From Clostridia bacterium (GTDB lineage Bacteria; Bacillota; Clostridia; Oscillospirales; CAG-272): a DNA stretch of 6,734 nt. Made by a program: the position numbers and the translations under genes. Positions within the stretch are counted from its first letter, which is position 1, and each line of letters starts with the position of its first letter. The stretch lies in contig JAGCJD010000081.1 in NCBI GenBank assembly GCA_017648425.1, positions 1 through 6,734 of the forward strand. The letters are read 5' to 3'. This document shows positions 1 to 6,734 of this stretch, piece by piece. Below the pieces are notes generated by a model that saw nothing but the letters and a program-made list of their open reading frames with translations, had not been told where the DNA came from and did no database searches.

Positions 1-616
1 GGATATTTTGATAACCACCAACTACGGAAGGAGTGAGCTTATGGGCCCTGGTGTATCGGGCGAATGCCTTGAACATTGCGGTATGCACATAAACGAGGAT
101 TATTTTATACCGGAAATAATAGATCCGAAAACAGGAGAGGTTCTTCCCGCAGGCGAACAGGGAGAGCTTGTCATAACCTGCATAAAAAAGGAAGGGCTTC
201 CGCTTATAAGATACAGAACTAAGGATATAACCCGTCTGTACTATGAAAAGTGCAAGTGTGGAAGAACGACCTGCCGAATGGAAAATCTGTCTGGCAGAAG
301 TGACGATATGCTCAAAATTCGCGGTGTAAATGTGTTCCCGAGCCAGATAGAAGAGGTTATTTTGAGCGTTGCGGAGCTTGGTCCTCACTATGAAATAATT
401 CTTGAACGCGAGGGATACCTTGACAAGCTGACCGTAAAGGTAGAGCTCGCTCACAGCACGGACTCATTCTCCGTTCTTGAAAAGATCACTAACGAAGTGA
501 AAAACAAATTAAAAACTATTCTCGGACTTGATGCAAAGGTTTTGCTTGAATCCCCCAACACGCTTCAACGCTTTGAGGGAAAGGCCAAGAGAGTAAAGGA
601 TTTAAGAGGTATTTAA
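1..616 (+). CDS. paaK: Phenylacetate-CoA ligase paralogue 1, C-terminal part (5' end cut by window edge)
   Basis: AMP-forming aryl-acid:CoA ligase of the adenylate-forming (ANL) superfamily. It would activate phenylacetate or a related aryl acetate with ATP and CoA in the cytoplasm. The frame is open from base 2, and 204 residues are visible against about 430 in its full-length neighbour. The N-terminal half with the ATP P-loop therefore lies outside the window, and the TTG at 8 is internal, not a start. Visible motifs are the A5 region YGRSE followed by MGPGV (from 23), RYRTKD (209-226), GRSDDML..RGVNVFPSQIE (293-352) and the C-terminal catalytic lysine in EGKAKR (codon 581-583). A CKCGR pair of cysteines precedes the A8 hinge, as in other PaaK proteins. 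It is clearly homologous to the complete ligase at 2946-4244 but diverged (about half identical by eye). Its A5 segment reads TTNYGRSE where the other has FDIYGLSE. The iorA start follows its stop with no gap. The family call is secure; the exact aryl substrate is unknown. Confidence 0.93.
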   Translation, partial: DILITTNYGRSELMGPGVSGECLEHCGMHINEDYFIPEIIDPKTGEVLPAGEQGELVITCIKKEGLPLIRYRTKDITRLYYEKCKCGRTTCRMENLSGRSDDMLKIRGVNVFPSQIEEVILSVAELGPHYEIILEREGYLDKLTVKVELAHSTDSFSVLEKITNEVKNKLKTILGLDAKVLLESPNTLQRFEGKAKRVKDLRGI

Positions 617-2356
617 ATGGCTAAGAAGACAATTATGCTTGGAAATGAGGCAATCGCAAGAGGCGCCTTTGAGGCGGGGGTTAAGCTTTCAAGCGCATAT
701 CCCGGAACTCCCAGTACAGAAATAAGCGAATATTTGGCAAAATACGATGAGGTATATACAGAGTGGGCGCCCAACGAAAAGGTTGCCGCTGAGGTCGCTA
801 TCGGCGCTTCCATATCGGGAGTAAGAAGCCTTGCGTGCATGAAGCACGTAGGTCTTAACGTAGCAAGCGACCCTCTTTACACATTTGCATACACGGGTGT
901 GGGAGGGGGCTCTGTATTCGTTGTAGCCGATGACCCCGGACTTGCAAGCTCGCAAAACGAGCAGGATACAAGAATGGTAGCGCGCTCCGCTCATGTTCCC
1001 GTTCTCGAGCCCGCTGACAGCCAGGAGGCAAAGGATTTTGTAAAATTCGGTTATGAAATAAGCGAAAAGTACGACACGCCCGTTATACTTCGCACGACCA
1101 CAAAGCTTGCTCATTCACAGAGCACTGTTGAGCTCTGCGACAGAACAGAGGTAGAGGATAAGGAATACTCTCGCAATCTTTCAAAATATGTCATGATGCC
1201 CGCATCTGCCATTGTCAGACATCTTGTGGTGGAAGACAGAGAAATACGCATGGCAAATGATGCATGCGATTTCTCCGTAAACAAGATAGAGATAAAGGAC
1301 AAAAAGCTTGGCTTTATAACCTGTGGCATCGCTTACCAATATGTAAAAGAGGTATGTCCCGATGCGAGTGTTCTGAAATTTGGACTTGTAAATCCTATTT
1401 CAAGAAAGCTTGTTGACAAATTTATGTCCGAGGTTGAAACCGTTTATGTTTTCGAGGAGCTTGAGCCTGTTATCGAGGAGCAGGTAAGAGCTTGGGGATA
1501 CGATGTAAAGGGTAAGGAATTGTTTACAAAACAGGGAGAATACAGCTCCAATATGCTAAGACGCGTGCTTTACGGCGCTGATGACGCTGTTTTTGAAAAG
1601 CAGGAAGCGCCCGCCCGTCCTCCTATTCTCTGCCCCGGCTGTCCTCACAGAAGTGTATTTTCAGTGCTCAACAAGCTCAAAATACACGCGTCAGGTGACA
1701 TCGGTTGCTACACTCTCGGCGCAGTTGCGCCTCTTAGCGTAATCGACACTACCATTTGCATGGGCGCAAGCATTTCCGCGCTTCACGGAATGGAAAAGGC
1801 TCGTGGCAAGGAGTTTATTAAAGATTGGGTTGCCGTTATAGGTGATTCCACATTTTTACATACAGGTATAAATTCCCTTATAAACATGGTTTATAACAAA
1901 TCTACCGGTACGGTAATGATACTTGATAACAGAACGACAGGCATGACGGGACACCAGGAGCATGCAGCAACAGGTAAGACGCTTAAAGGCGATGACACCT
2001 ACGCAATAGATCTTGCTGAGCTTTGCCGCGCAGTAGGCGTTAAAAATGTTATTGAGATAAGCTCCTTTGATGTAAACGGACTTGAAAAGGTCATTAAGGA
2101 GAGCGTAAACGGAGATGCCTTGACTGTAATCATTGCAAAAGCTCCATGCGTACTTCTTAAAGGACAAAAATTCCCCAACAAGTGTAAGGTCGATCCCGAT
2201 CTTTGCAAAAAATGCGGCGCTTGTATGAAGATAGGCTGTCCCGCAATGACACGCACCGAGGACAAAAAAGTAAAGATAGATCCTACCATGTGTAACGGTT
2301 GCGGACTTTGCCAGAACTACTGTAAATTCGGCGCAATTCAAACTGTGGAGATGTAA
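617..2356 (+). CDS. iorA: Indolepyruvate:ferredoxin oxidoreductase, alpha subunit
   Basis: Large subunit of the TPP-dependent enzyme that interconverts arylpyruvates (indolepyruvate, phenylpyruvate, 4-hydroxyphenylpyruvate) and arylacetyl-CoA plus CO2, with ferredoxin as electron partner. It is cytoplasmic, oxygen-sensitive and pairs with IorB. The 579 residues match the usual clostridial length. The N-terminal pyruvate-oxidoreductase domain carries LGNEAIARGA (8-17), YPGTPSTE (28-35) and EWAPNEKVAAE (49-59). CPGCPHR (339-345) precedes the TPP-binding domain, whose cofactor motif starts at GDS (409-411) and ends at LDNRTTGMTG (from 436). The C-terminus holds two [4Fe-4S] sites. The first is Cys530, 533, 536 and 541, with the CX2CX2CX4CP spacing typical of IorA. 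The second is Cys559, 562, 565 and 569. After the last cysteine there is Lys570 where ferredoxin motifs usually have Pro. The ATG at 617 directly abuts the upstream stop and has AAGAGG at 604-609, so translation is probably coupled. The N-terminus matches the family start. Confidence 0.96.
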   Translation: MAKKTIMLGNEAIARGAFEAGVKLSSAYPGTPSTEISEYLAKYDEVYTEWAPNEKVAAEVAIGASISGVRSLACMKHVGLNVASDPLYTFAYTGVGGGSVFVVADDPGLASSQNEQDTRMVARSAHVPVLEPADSQEAKDFVKFGYEISEKYDTPVILRTTTKLAHSQSTVELCDRTEVEDKEYSRNLSKYVMMPASAIVRHLVVEDREIRMANDACDFSVNKIEIKDKKLGFITCGIAYQYVKEVCPDASVLKFGLVNPISRKLVDKFMSEVETVYVFEELEPVIEEQVRAWGYDVKGKELFTKQGEYSSNMLRRVLYGADDAVFEKQEAPARPPILCPGCPHRSVFSVLNKLKIHASGDIGCYTLGAVAPLSVIDTTICMGASISALHGMEKARGKEFIKDWVAVIGDSTFLHTGINSLINMVYNKSTGTVMILDNRTTGMTGHQEHAATGKTLKGDDTYAIDLAELCRAVGVKNVIEISSFDVNGLEKVIKESVNGDALTVIIAKAPCVLLKGQKFPNKCKVDPDLCKKCGACMKIGCPAMTRTEDKKVKIDPTMCNGCGLCQNYCKFGAIQTVEM

Positions 2357-2358
2357 TT

Positions 2359-2934
2359 ATGATAACAAAAAATATAATGATAGTAGGTGTTGGAGGACAG
2401 GGTACACTGCTCACCAGCAGAATTATAGGAAAAGCAGCTCTTGCCGAGGGCTGTGATGTTAAGATTTCCGAGGTTCACGGAATGGCGCAGCGTGGCGGTA
2501 GCGTTGTTACCTTTGTCAGATTTGGCGAAAAGGTAAATGAGCCCGTTGTTGAGGAAGGAATGGCCGATGTTATCATTGCTTTTGAAAGACTTGAAGCGCT
2601 GAGATATTCTCACTTCCTCAAAAAAGACGGAATTCTTGTTGTAAACGATTGTCGAATCGATCCAATGACAGTAGTTATCGGCGCAAAATCTTATCCCGAA
2701 AACATTATTGAGGGACTTAAAGAAAAGCATTCGATATATACAATAGACGGTCAGGCAAAAGCACTTGAACTCGGAAACAGCAAGGTGCTCAATTCGGTAG
2801 TTTTAGGATTTGCCGCAAAATTTATAGGCTTTGACAAGTCTGTTTGGCTTGACACCGTATCCACAACCGTTCCTGCAAAAACTATTGAAACAAACCAAAA
2901 GGCCTTCATATGCGGATATGAGGCAGAACACTAA
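2359..2934 (+). CDS. iorB: Indolepyruvate:ferredoxin oxidoreductase, beta subunit
   Basis: Small catalytic partner of IorA, belonging to the gamma-type domain of 2-oxoacid:ferredoxin oxidoreductases (Pfam POR family). It completes the TPP/CoA active site at the subunit interface; the two subunits work as an alpha/beta complex. The 191-residue length is normal. The glycine-rich start VGVGGQG (9-15) and the signature EVHGMAQRGGSV (38-49) are diagnostic. No cysteine cluster is expected, and none is present; the iron-sulfur centres are all in IorA. The gene begins two bases after the iorA stop, with GGAG at 2347-2350 inside the last iorA codons. This argues for coupled translation and equal subunit dose. 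A next ATG at residue 7 has no better ribosome site, so the first ATG is preferred. Confidence 0.96.
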   Translation: MITKNIMIVGVGGQGTLLTSRIIGKAALAEGCDVKISEVHGMAQRGGSVVTFVRFGEKVNEPVVEEGMADVIIAFERLEALRYSHFLKKDGILVVNDCRIDPMTVVIGAKSYPENIIEGLKEKHSIYTIDGQAKALELGNSKVLNSVVLGFAAKFIGFDKSVWLDTVSTTVPAKTIETNQKAFICGYEAEH

Positions 2935-2945
2935 AGGAGAAAATT

Positions 2946-4244
2946 ATGATCTGGAATGAAACCAAGGAATGTATGAGCAGAGATCAGATGACTGCTCTGC
3001 AAAGCGCAAGACTCGTTAAGCTCGTTGACTATATGTATCACAATGTTGAATTTTATCGCAAGAAGATGCAGGCAGTCGGACTTATGCCCGGTGACATCAA
3101 GAGTATAGAAGACATTACAATGCTCCCCTTCACCACAAAAGACGATCTTAGAGATAATTATCCCTTTGGTTTATTTGCAGTTCCGAATTCAGAAATAGTA
3201 AGAATACACGCATCAAGCGGCACTACGGGAAAAGCGACTGTCGTAGGATACACAAGAAAGGATCTTGATATCTGGGCAGAATGCGTTGCGCGCTGTATGA
3301 CAATGGCGGGCGTTACCAAGAACGATATTATTCAGGTCGCTTACGGCTACGGACTTTTCACAGGTGGTCTTGGAGCACATGACGGTGCGCAAAAGATAGG
3401 AGCTACCGTTGTTCCCATGAGCACGGGTAACTCGAAAAAGCTTACCACTATGATGGTGGATTTCGGCGCTACCGCAATAGCTTGTACTCCCTCTTATCTG
3501 CTTCATATTTCAGAGGTCCTTACAGAGGAAGGACTACTTGACAAGATCAAGCTGAAATCGGCGATCTGCGGCGCAGAACCCTGGACCGAAAAAATGCACC
3601 GTGAAATAGAAGCAAAGCTTAATGTTAAGGCATTCGATATTTACGGATTGAGTGAGATAATGGGACCCGGTGTCGCTTGCGACTGTGAGTTCCACAAGGG
3701 ACTTCATGTTTGTGAGGACCACTTCTATCCCGAGGTGCTTAACTCCGCAACGCTTACCCCCGTTGCAGACGGTCAAACAGGCGAGCTTGCGTTCACAACG
3801 CTCACCAAGGAAGGAATTCCGCTTATCCGTTACAGAACAAAGGATCTGACAAGCCTTGACCGCACACCATGTGAATGTGGCAGAACGAGCGCGCGTATTT
3901 CCAGATTTAAAGGACGCGTTGACGATATGCTCATTATAAGAGGAGTTAATGTTTTCCCGAGCCAGATCGAGGCGGCTCTCGTTGAGGTAGAGGAGGTAAC
4001 TCCCCACTACATGATGATAGTTGACAGAGTAAACAACCTTGATACACTTGAAGTTCAGGTAGAGATTGACCAGAAATATTACACTGATGAAATAAGAGTT
4101 ATTGAAGCGCTTACAAAGAAGATCGCTCATGTTATCCAGCAGGCTCTCGGCATAAGCGCAAAGGTCAAAATAGTTGAGCCCCAGTCGCTTGTAAGAAGTC
4201 AGGGCAAGGCAGTTCATGTCATTGACAACCGTAAATTATATTGA
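2946..4244 (+). CDS. paaK: Phenylacetate-CoA ligase paralogue 2, complete
   Basis: AMP-forming ligase that joins an aryl acetate to CoA using ATP, giving AMP and pyrophosphate; cytoplasmic. The 432 residues are full family length. Motifs in order: phosphate-binding loop HASSGTTGKAT (88-98), A5 YGLSE (233-237) with MGPGV after it, RYRTKD (295-300) whose Asp300 should bind the ribose, hinge GRVDDMLIIRG (323-333), VFPSQIE (336-342), and the catalytic lysine Lys421 in SQGKAVHV. Cys309 and Cys311 in CECGR match the paired cysteines of PaaK proteins. All key residues are present, so it should be active. The ribosome site AAAGGAG (2933-2939) overlaps the iorB stop, and the gap is 11 bases. Together with the upstream paralogue it brackets iorAB. 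In this setting the product would be the CoA ester handled by IorAB. Phenylacetate is the default substrate, but 4-hydroxyphenylacetate or indole-3-acetate are equally possible. Confidence 0.95.
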   Translation: MIWNETKECMSRDQMTALQSARLVKLVDYMYHNVEFYRKKMQAVGLMPGDIKSIEDITMLPFTTKDDLRDNYPFGLFAVPNSEIVRIHASSGTTGKATVVGYTRKDLDIWAECVARCMTMAGVTKNDIIQVAYGYGLFTGGLGAHDGAQKIGATVVPMSTGNSKKLTTMMVDFGATAIACTPSYLLHISEVLTEEGLLDKIKLKSAICGAEPWTEKMHREIEAKLNVKAFDIYGLSEIMGPGVACDCEFHKGLHVCEDHFYPEVLNSATLTPVADGQTGELAFTTLTKEGIPLIRYRTKDLTSLDRTPCECGRTSARISRFKGRVDDMLIIRGVNVFPSQIEAALVEVEEVTPHYMMIVDRVNNLDTLEVQVEIDQKYYTDEIRVIEALTKKIAHVIQQALGISAKVKIVEPQSLVRSQGKAVHVIDNRKLY

Positions 4245-4245
4245 T

Positions 4246-4252
4246 AAAGGAG
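4246..4252 (+). promoter_or_regulatory. Ribosome binding site deciding the ACT-protein start
   Basis: AAAGGAG lies 8 bases before the ATG at 4261. It selects that codon over an in-frame ATG at 4216, which would overlap the end of the ligase gene and add 15 residues that do not look like an ACT domain. Confidence 0.85.
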
Positions 4253-4260
4253 AAATCACA

Positions 4261-4689
4261 ATGTTTGCAAAGCAGTTGACAGTTTTTATTGAAAACAGAT
4301 CCGGAAGATTGTCCGAGGTTTTAAATGTACTTAAAGAAAACAATGTTAATATACTTTCTCTGAGCCTTGCCGACACAACAGAGTTCGGCTTGTTAAGACT
4401 TATTGTTGATAACGCCGCTCTCGGAAAGGAAAAATTGTCCGAAAACGGATTTTCTTCCCTTCTTTCAGATGTTTCGATTATAAAAATTCCTCACAAGGTT
4501 GGAAGCCTTCAGGAACTTCTTAAGGCTATTGACAACAACGGAGTTAATATTGAATATATGTACGGTCTTTCTATCGAATCTGACGAGGCCTATGTGGTTT
4601 TAAAGGCTTCCGATATTAAGAAGGCAGACAGTATATTAGATTCTTGCGGAATACATACTATTTCTTGCGAGGAGCTCGCAAAAATATAA
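4261..4689 (+). CDS. Tandem ACT-domain protein, probable amino-acid sensor
   Basis: Stand-alone protein of 142 residues made of two ACT domains and nothing else. The first (about 3-72) has the typical beta1-loop-helix layout ENRSGRLSEVLNVLKENNVNI with the ligand-loop glycine Gly15. The second (about 73-142) repeats it as KVGSLQELLKAIDNNGVNIEY with Gly81. ACT domains generally bind amino acids at such loops and act as allosteric or regulatory modules. There is no catalytic or DNA-binding domain here, and no signal peptide or membrane segment. Proteins of this type are commonly found beside phenylacetate-CoA ligase and indolepyruvate oxidoreductase genes, often with uninformative names. A reasonable inference is that it binds an aromatic amino acid and tunes a neighbouring enzyme, but no ligand can be read from the sequence. 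It starts 16 bases after the ligase stop with a strong ribosome site. Confidence 0.88.
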   Translation: MFAKQLTVFIENRSGRLSEVLNVLKENNVNILSLSLADTTEFGLLRLIVDNAALGKEKLSENGFSSLLSDVSIIKIPHKVGSLQELLKAIDNNGVNIEYMYGLSIESDEAYVVLKASDIKKADSILDSCGIHTISCEELAKI

Positions 4690-4707
4690 TTTCCGCAGAG
4701 GATACAA

Positions 4708-5517
4708 ATGATCATAGATTTTCACACACATGTTTTCCCCGATAAAATAGCAAGCAAAACGATAGCTATGCTTTCCGAAAAGGCAAGCATTCCCGCGTTC
4801 TCAGATGGCAGTATAAACGGACTGCTCGACAGAATGCAACAGGCGGGCGTTGACCTTTCCGTAACGCTTCCTGTTGTTACAAATCCCGCGCAATTCGACA
4901 GTATAAACCGTTTTGCGGCGGAAATAAACAGCAACTTTGCCGACCGTTCGCCGCGTCTTATCTCGTTTGCGGGAATACACCCCAAATGCGAAAACATAGA
5001 ATCAAAAATGTCTTTTATTAAAAAAAGCGGCTTTTTGGGAGTTAAGCTGCACCCCGATTATCAGGGGCAGTATATCACGCATGAGGGGTATGTTAAAATT
5101 TTGGAATGTGCCAAGGAATATGACCTTATAGTGGTAACGCACGCAGGCGTTGACGGCGGATTTCCAAATATGCCCGTCAGATGTACTCCCGAGCTGGCTC
5201 TTGAGCTTATTCGAAAAGTACCTCATGCCAAGTTCGTGCTCGCGCATCTCGGAGGCAATGCAATGTTCGACGATGTGCTTGACAAGCTATGCGGAGAAAA
5301 TGTATTTTTCGACACAGCTTATGTGCTTAGATTTATAGGAGAGCAAAGATTCAAGCAGATGATTTCAAGGCATGGGGCTGACCGAATTTTGTTTGCAAGT
5401 GACTCCCCGTGGAGCAGCATTGAAAATGATGTGAATATCATCAGGTCGTTTTCGTTAGACAAAATAACAGAAGAGAAGATATTGTACAAAAATGCAAGAG
5501 GGCTTCTCGGAATATAG
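4708..5517 (+). CDS. Amidohydrolase-superfamily metal enzyme (Amidohydro_2 type), substrate unknown
   Basis: Cytoplasmic TIM-barrel metal enzyme of the amidohydrolase superfamily, nearest to the COG2159/Amidohydro_2 group. That group includes both hydrolases and non-oxidative decarboxylases such as ACMSD and gamma-resorcylate decarboxylase. The 269 residues are shorter than those decarboxylases (about 330). Expected metal and catalytic residues are visible: FHTH (His6, His8) after strand 1, LHPD (His115), VTHAG (His145), LAHLGGN (His180) and the late aspartate FASDSPW (Asp232). GIHPK (His91) is also conserved-looking. The enzyme therefore looks catalytically intact, but neither reaction nor substrate can be deduced. 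It begins 18 bases after the ACT gene (site AGAGGA at 4697-4702), and the next gene's ribosome site overlaps its stop, so it belongs to the operon. No step of the aryl-acid route needs it. It might act on a conjugate, a lactone or an aromatic carboxylate linked to the pathway; this is speculation. Confidence 0.88.
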   Translation: MIIDFHTHVFPDKIASKTIAMLSEKASIPAFSDGSINGLLDRMQQAGVDLSVTLPVVTNPAQFDSINRFAAEINSNFADRSPRLISFAGIHPKCENIESKMSFIKKSGFLGVKLHPDYQGQYITHEGYVKILECAKEYDLIVVTHAGVDGGFPNMPVRCTPELALELIRKVPHAKFVLAHLGGNAMFDDVLDKLCGENVFFDTAYVLRFIGEQRFKQMISRHGADRILFASDSPWSSIENDVNIIRSFSLDKITEEKILYKNARGLLGI

Positions 5518-5522
5518 GTGGA
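5516..5522 (+). promoter_or_regulatory. Ribosome binding site deciding the aminotransferase start
   Basis: AGGTGGA overlaps the amidohydrolase TAG stop and sits 5 bases before the ATG at 5528. It supports that start over the in-frame ATG at 5492 inside the upstream gene. Confidence 0.75.
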
Positions 5523-5527
5523 TCATT

Positions 5528-6724
5528 ATGGGATACAATCAAAAAATGTATGGGCTTGGAAGCAAGCGCTCAATAATCAGAGAAATATTTGAATACAGCA
5601 AATCTCGCGCCAGTGAGATAGGCGCTGAAAATGTGTATGATTTCAGTCTTGGAAATCCAAGTGTACCTGCTCCCGCCGAGGTCAATCAGACGATACAAGA
5701 GCTTTTGAACACTCAAAGCTCGGTTCTTTTGCACGGATACACCTCCGCTCAGGGCGATGCAGGCGTAAGAGGAATAATTGCTGACAGCATCAATAAAAAA
5801 TTCGGTGTTGGCATTTCTCCAAATCTTATTTATATGACCTGTGGCGCAGCTGCTTCCCTTTCTATATGCTTAAAGGCAGTCATTGAGGAGAATTCCAATG
5901 ACGAGTGTATTGTTTTCGCTCCATTCTTTACCGAATACAGAGTATTCATTGAGAATGCAGGCGGTAAAATAGTCGTAAGCAAGCCCATGGAAAAGACATT
6001 CCAGATAGATATTGCTGATTTTGAGAGCAAAATCAACGCGTCAACTAAGGCAGTTATCGTAAACTCCCCCAACAATCCAAGCGGCGTAGTTTATTCAGAG
6101 GATACGATAAAGGCTCTTTGCGAGGTCCTAAATAAAAAATCCGTGGAACACGGACACGCAATTTATCTCATTGCAGACGAGCCTTACAGAGAACTCGTTT
6201 ACTCGGGTGTAACAGTTCCCTATCTTATGAACTATTATGACAACACTCTCGTATGCTACTCCTACTCGAAATCCCTCTCGCTACCAGGCGAAAGAATTGG
6301 TTACATAGCTGTCAGCCCTAAAATGGAGGATTGTCAGAGCATTTATCTTACCGTGTGCGGAGCTGGACGCTCCCTTGGATATGTTTGCGCTCCAAGCTTA
6401 TTCCAACAGGTCATTGCGCGCTGTATTGACGCCAAGGTGAATGTTGAGGCTTATAAAGAAAACAGAGATATTCTTTATGAAAATCTTACTGCGTACGGCT
6501 ACGAATGCGTAAAGCCTGACGGTGCGTTCTATCTGTTTGTAAAAGCGCTTGAAAATGATGCCTACAAATTTTTTGAAAAGGCCAAGGCGCATGAGATATT
6601 GGTCGTTCCATGTGACGATTTCGGTGTTGAGGGCTATGTCAGAATAGCATACTGTACAGATAAGGCAAGAGTTGAGGGAGCGCTTCCCGCATTCAAGGCT
6701 CTCGCAAAGGAATACGGACTTTAA
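5528..6724 (+). CDS. PLP-dependent class I/II aminotransferase, probably aromatic
   Basis: Fold-type I aminotransferase of 398 residues, the normal length. It would swap the amino group between an amino acid and a 2-oxo acid, with glutamate/2-oxoglutarate the likely partner pair. PLP-site landmarks are visible: Tyr71 in HGYTSAQGDAGVR, NSPNNPSG (179-186) with Asn183, ADEPY (216-220) with Asp217 and Tyr220, the Schiff-base lysine Lys248 in SYSKSLSLPGERIGY with phosphate-binding Arg256, and the carboxylate-binding arginine Arg372 in YVRIAYC. The N-terminal stretch (KRSIIREIFEYSKSRASEIGAENVYDFSLGNP) resembles a group common in Clostridia that is annotated only as PLP-dependent aminotransferase. 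Specificity is inferred from its neighbours: interconversion of phenylpyruvate, 4-hydroxyphenylpyruvate or indolepyruvate with Phe, Tyr or Trp would complete the IorAB/ligase route. A broader aspartate or alanine specificity cannot be excluded. The ATG at 5528 is chosen for its ribosome site. The gene starts 10 bases after the amidohydrolase stop and ends 10 bases before the window edge. Confidence 0.92.
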   Translation: MGYNQKMYGLGSKRSIIREIFEYSKSRASEIGAENVYDFSLGNPSVPAPAEVNQTIQELLNTQSSVLLHGYTSAQGDAGVRGIIADSINKKFGVGISPNLIYMTCGAAASLSICLKAVIEENSNDECIVFAPFFTEYRVFIENAGGKIVVSKPMEKTFQIDIADFESKINASTKAVIVNSPNNPSGVVYSEDTIKALCEVLNKKSVEHGHAIYLIADEPYRELVYSGVTVPYLMNYYDNTLVCYSYSKSLSLPGERIGYIAVSPKMEDCQSIYLTVCGAGRSLGYVCAPSLFQQVIARCIDAKVNVEAYKENRDILYENLTAYGYECVKPDGAFYLFVKALENDAYKFFEKAKAHEILVVPCDDFGVEGYVRIAYCTDKARVEGALPAFKALAKEYGL

Positions 6725-6734
6725 TAAAAAAACA

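Noticed and set aside
8..10. TTG as a possible start of the first gene
   Set aside because: The frame is open back to the window edge and the protein begins in the middle of the ligase fold, so the gene is cut by the window rather than starting here.
3534..4217. Long minus-strand open frame (227 codons) opposite the second ligase
   Set aside because: It lies wholly antisense to a gene with every PaaK motif, has no recognisable domain, and its low-complexity Ser/Leu/Cys-rich translation is typical of an antisense shadow. The minus-strand frames opposite iorA and iorB are rejected for the same reason.
5150..5338. Small plus-strand open frame of 62 codons inside the amidohydrolase gene
   Set aside because: It is out of frame within a well-supported gene and has no recognisable motif.
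5492..5527. Upstream in-frame ATG giving a 12-residue longer aminotransferase
   Set aside because: It overlaps the amidohydrolase end, the extra residues do not look like family sequence, and the better ribosome site serves the ATG at 5528.
6722..6734. T-rich or A-rich tail after the last gene as a possible terminator
   Set aside because: Only a short A run follows the stop and no GC-rich stem precedes it; the window ends before a terminator could be judged.

Overview
The window is a tightly packed run of seven genes, all on the + strand. It looks like part of one operon from an anaerobic, probably gut- or rumen-type Firmicute of the class Clostridia. That guess rests on three things: the oxygen-sensitive ferredoxin-dependent indolepyruvate oxidoreductase, strong AAAGGAG-type ribosome binding sites, and protein sequences with a clostridial look. 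The species cannot be named from the sequence alone. Coding density is close to 100 percent, no intergenic gap exceeds 18 bases, and no gene in the window is frameshifted. The operon runs off the left edge, where the first gene is cut. The right edge stops 10 bases after the last stop codon, so no promoter or terminator can be seen.

Layout from left to right: (1) the C-terminal half of a phenylacetate-CoA ligase paralogue (1-616); (2) iorA, the large TPP and iron-sulfur subunit of indolepyruvate:ferredoxin oxidoreductase (617-2356); (3) iorB, its small subunit (2359-2934); (4) a second, complete phenylacetate-CoA ligase (2946-4244); (5) a small protein of two ACT domains (4261-4689); (6) a metal-dependent amidohydrolase of unknown substrate (4708-5517); (7) a class I/II PLP aminotransferase (5528-6724).

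Together the ligase, IorAB and the aminotransferase make a complete three-step route between aryl acetates (phenylacetate, 4-hydroxyphenylacetate, indole-3-acetate) and aromatic amino acids: aryl acetate <-> arylacetyl-CoA <-> arylpyruvate <-> amino acid. The route can run as reductive salvage of aryl acids into Phe, Tyr and Trp, as known from methanogens and reported for rumen bacteria. It can also run as oxidative fermentation of aromatic amino acids to aryl acids. The sequence does not fix the direction. The ATP-using (AMP-forming) ligases and the ACT protein, which looks like an amino acid sensor, lean slightly toward salvage. The amidohydrolase is the one gene with no obvious place in the route and is the best candidate for something new. 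I see no mobile element, CRISPR array, RNA gene or defence system.
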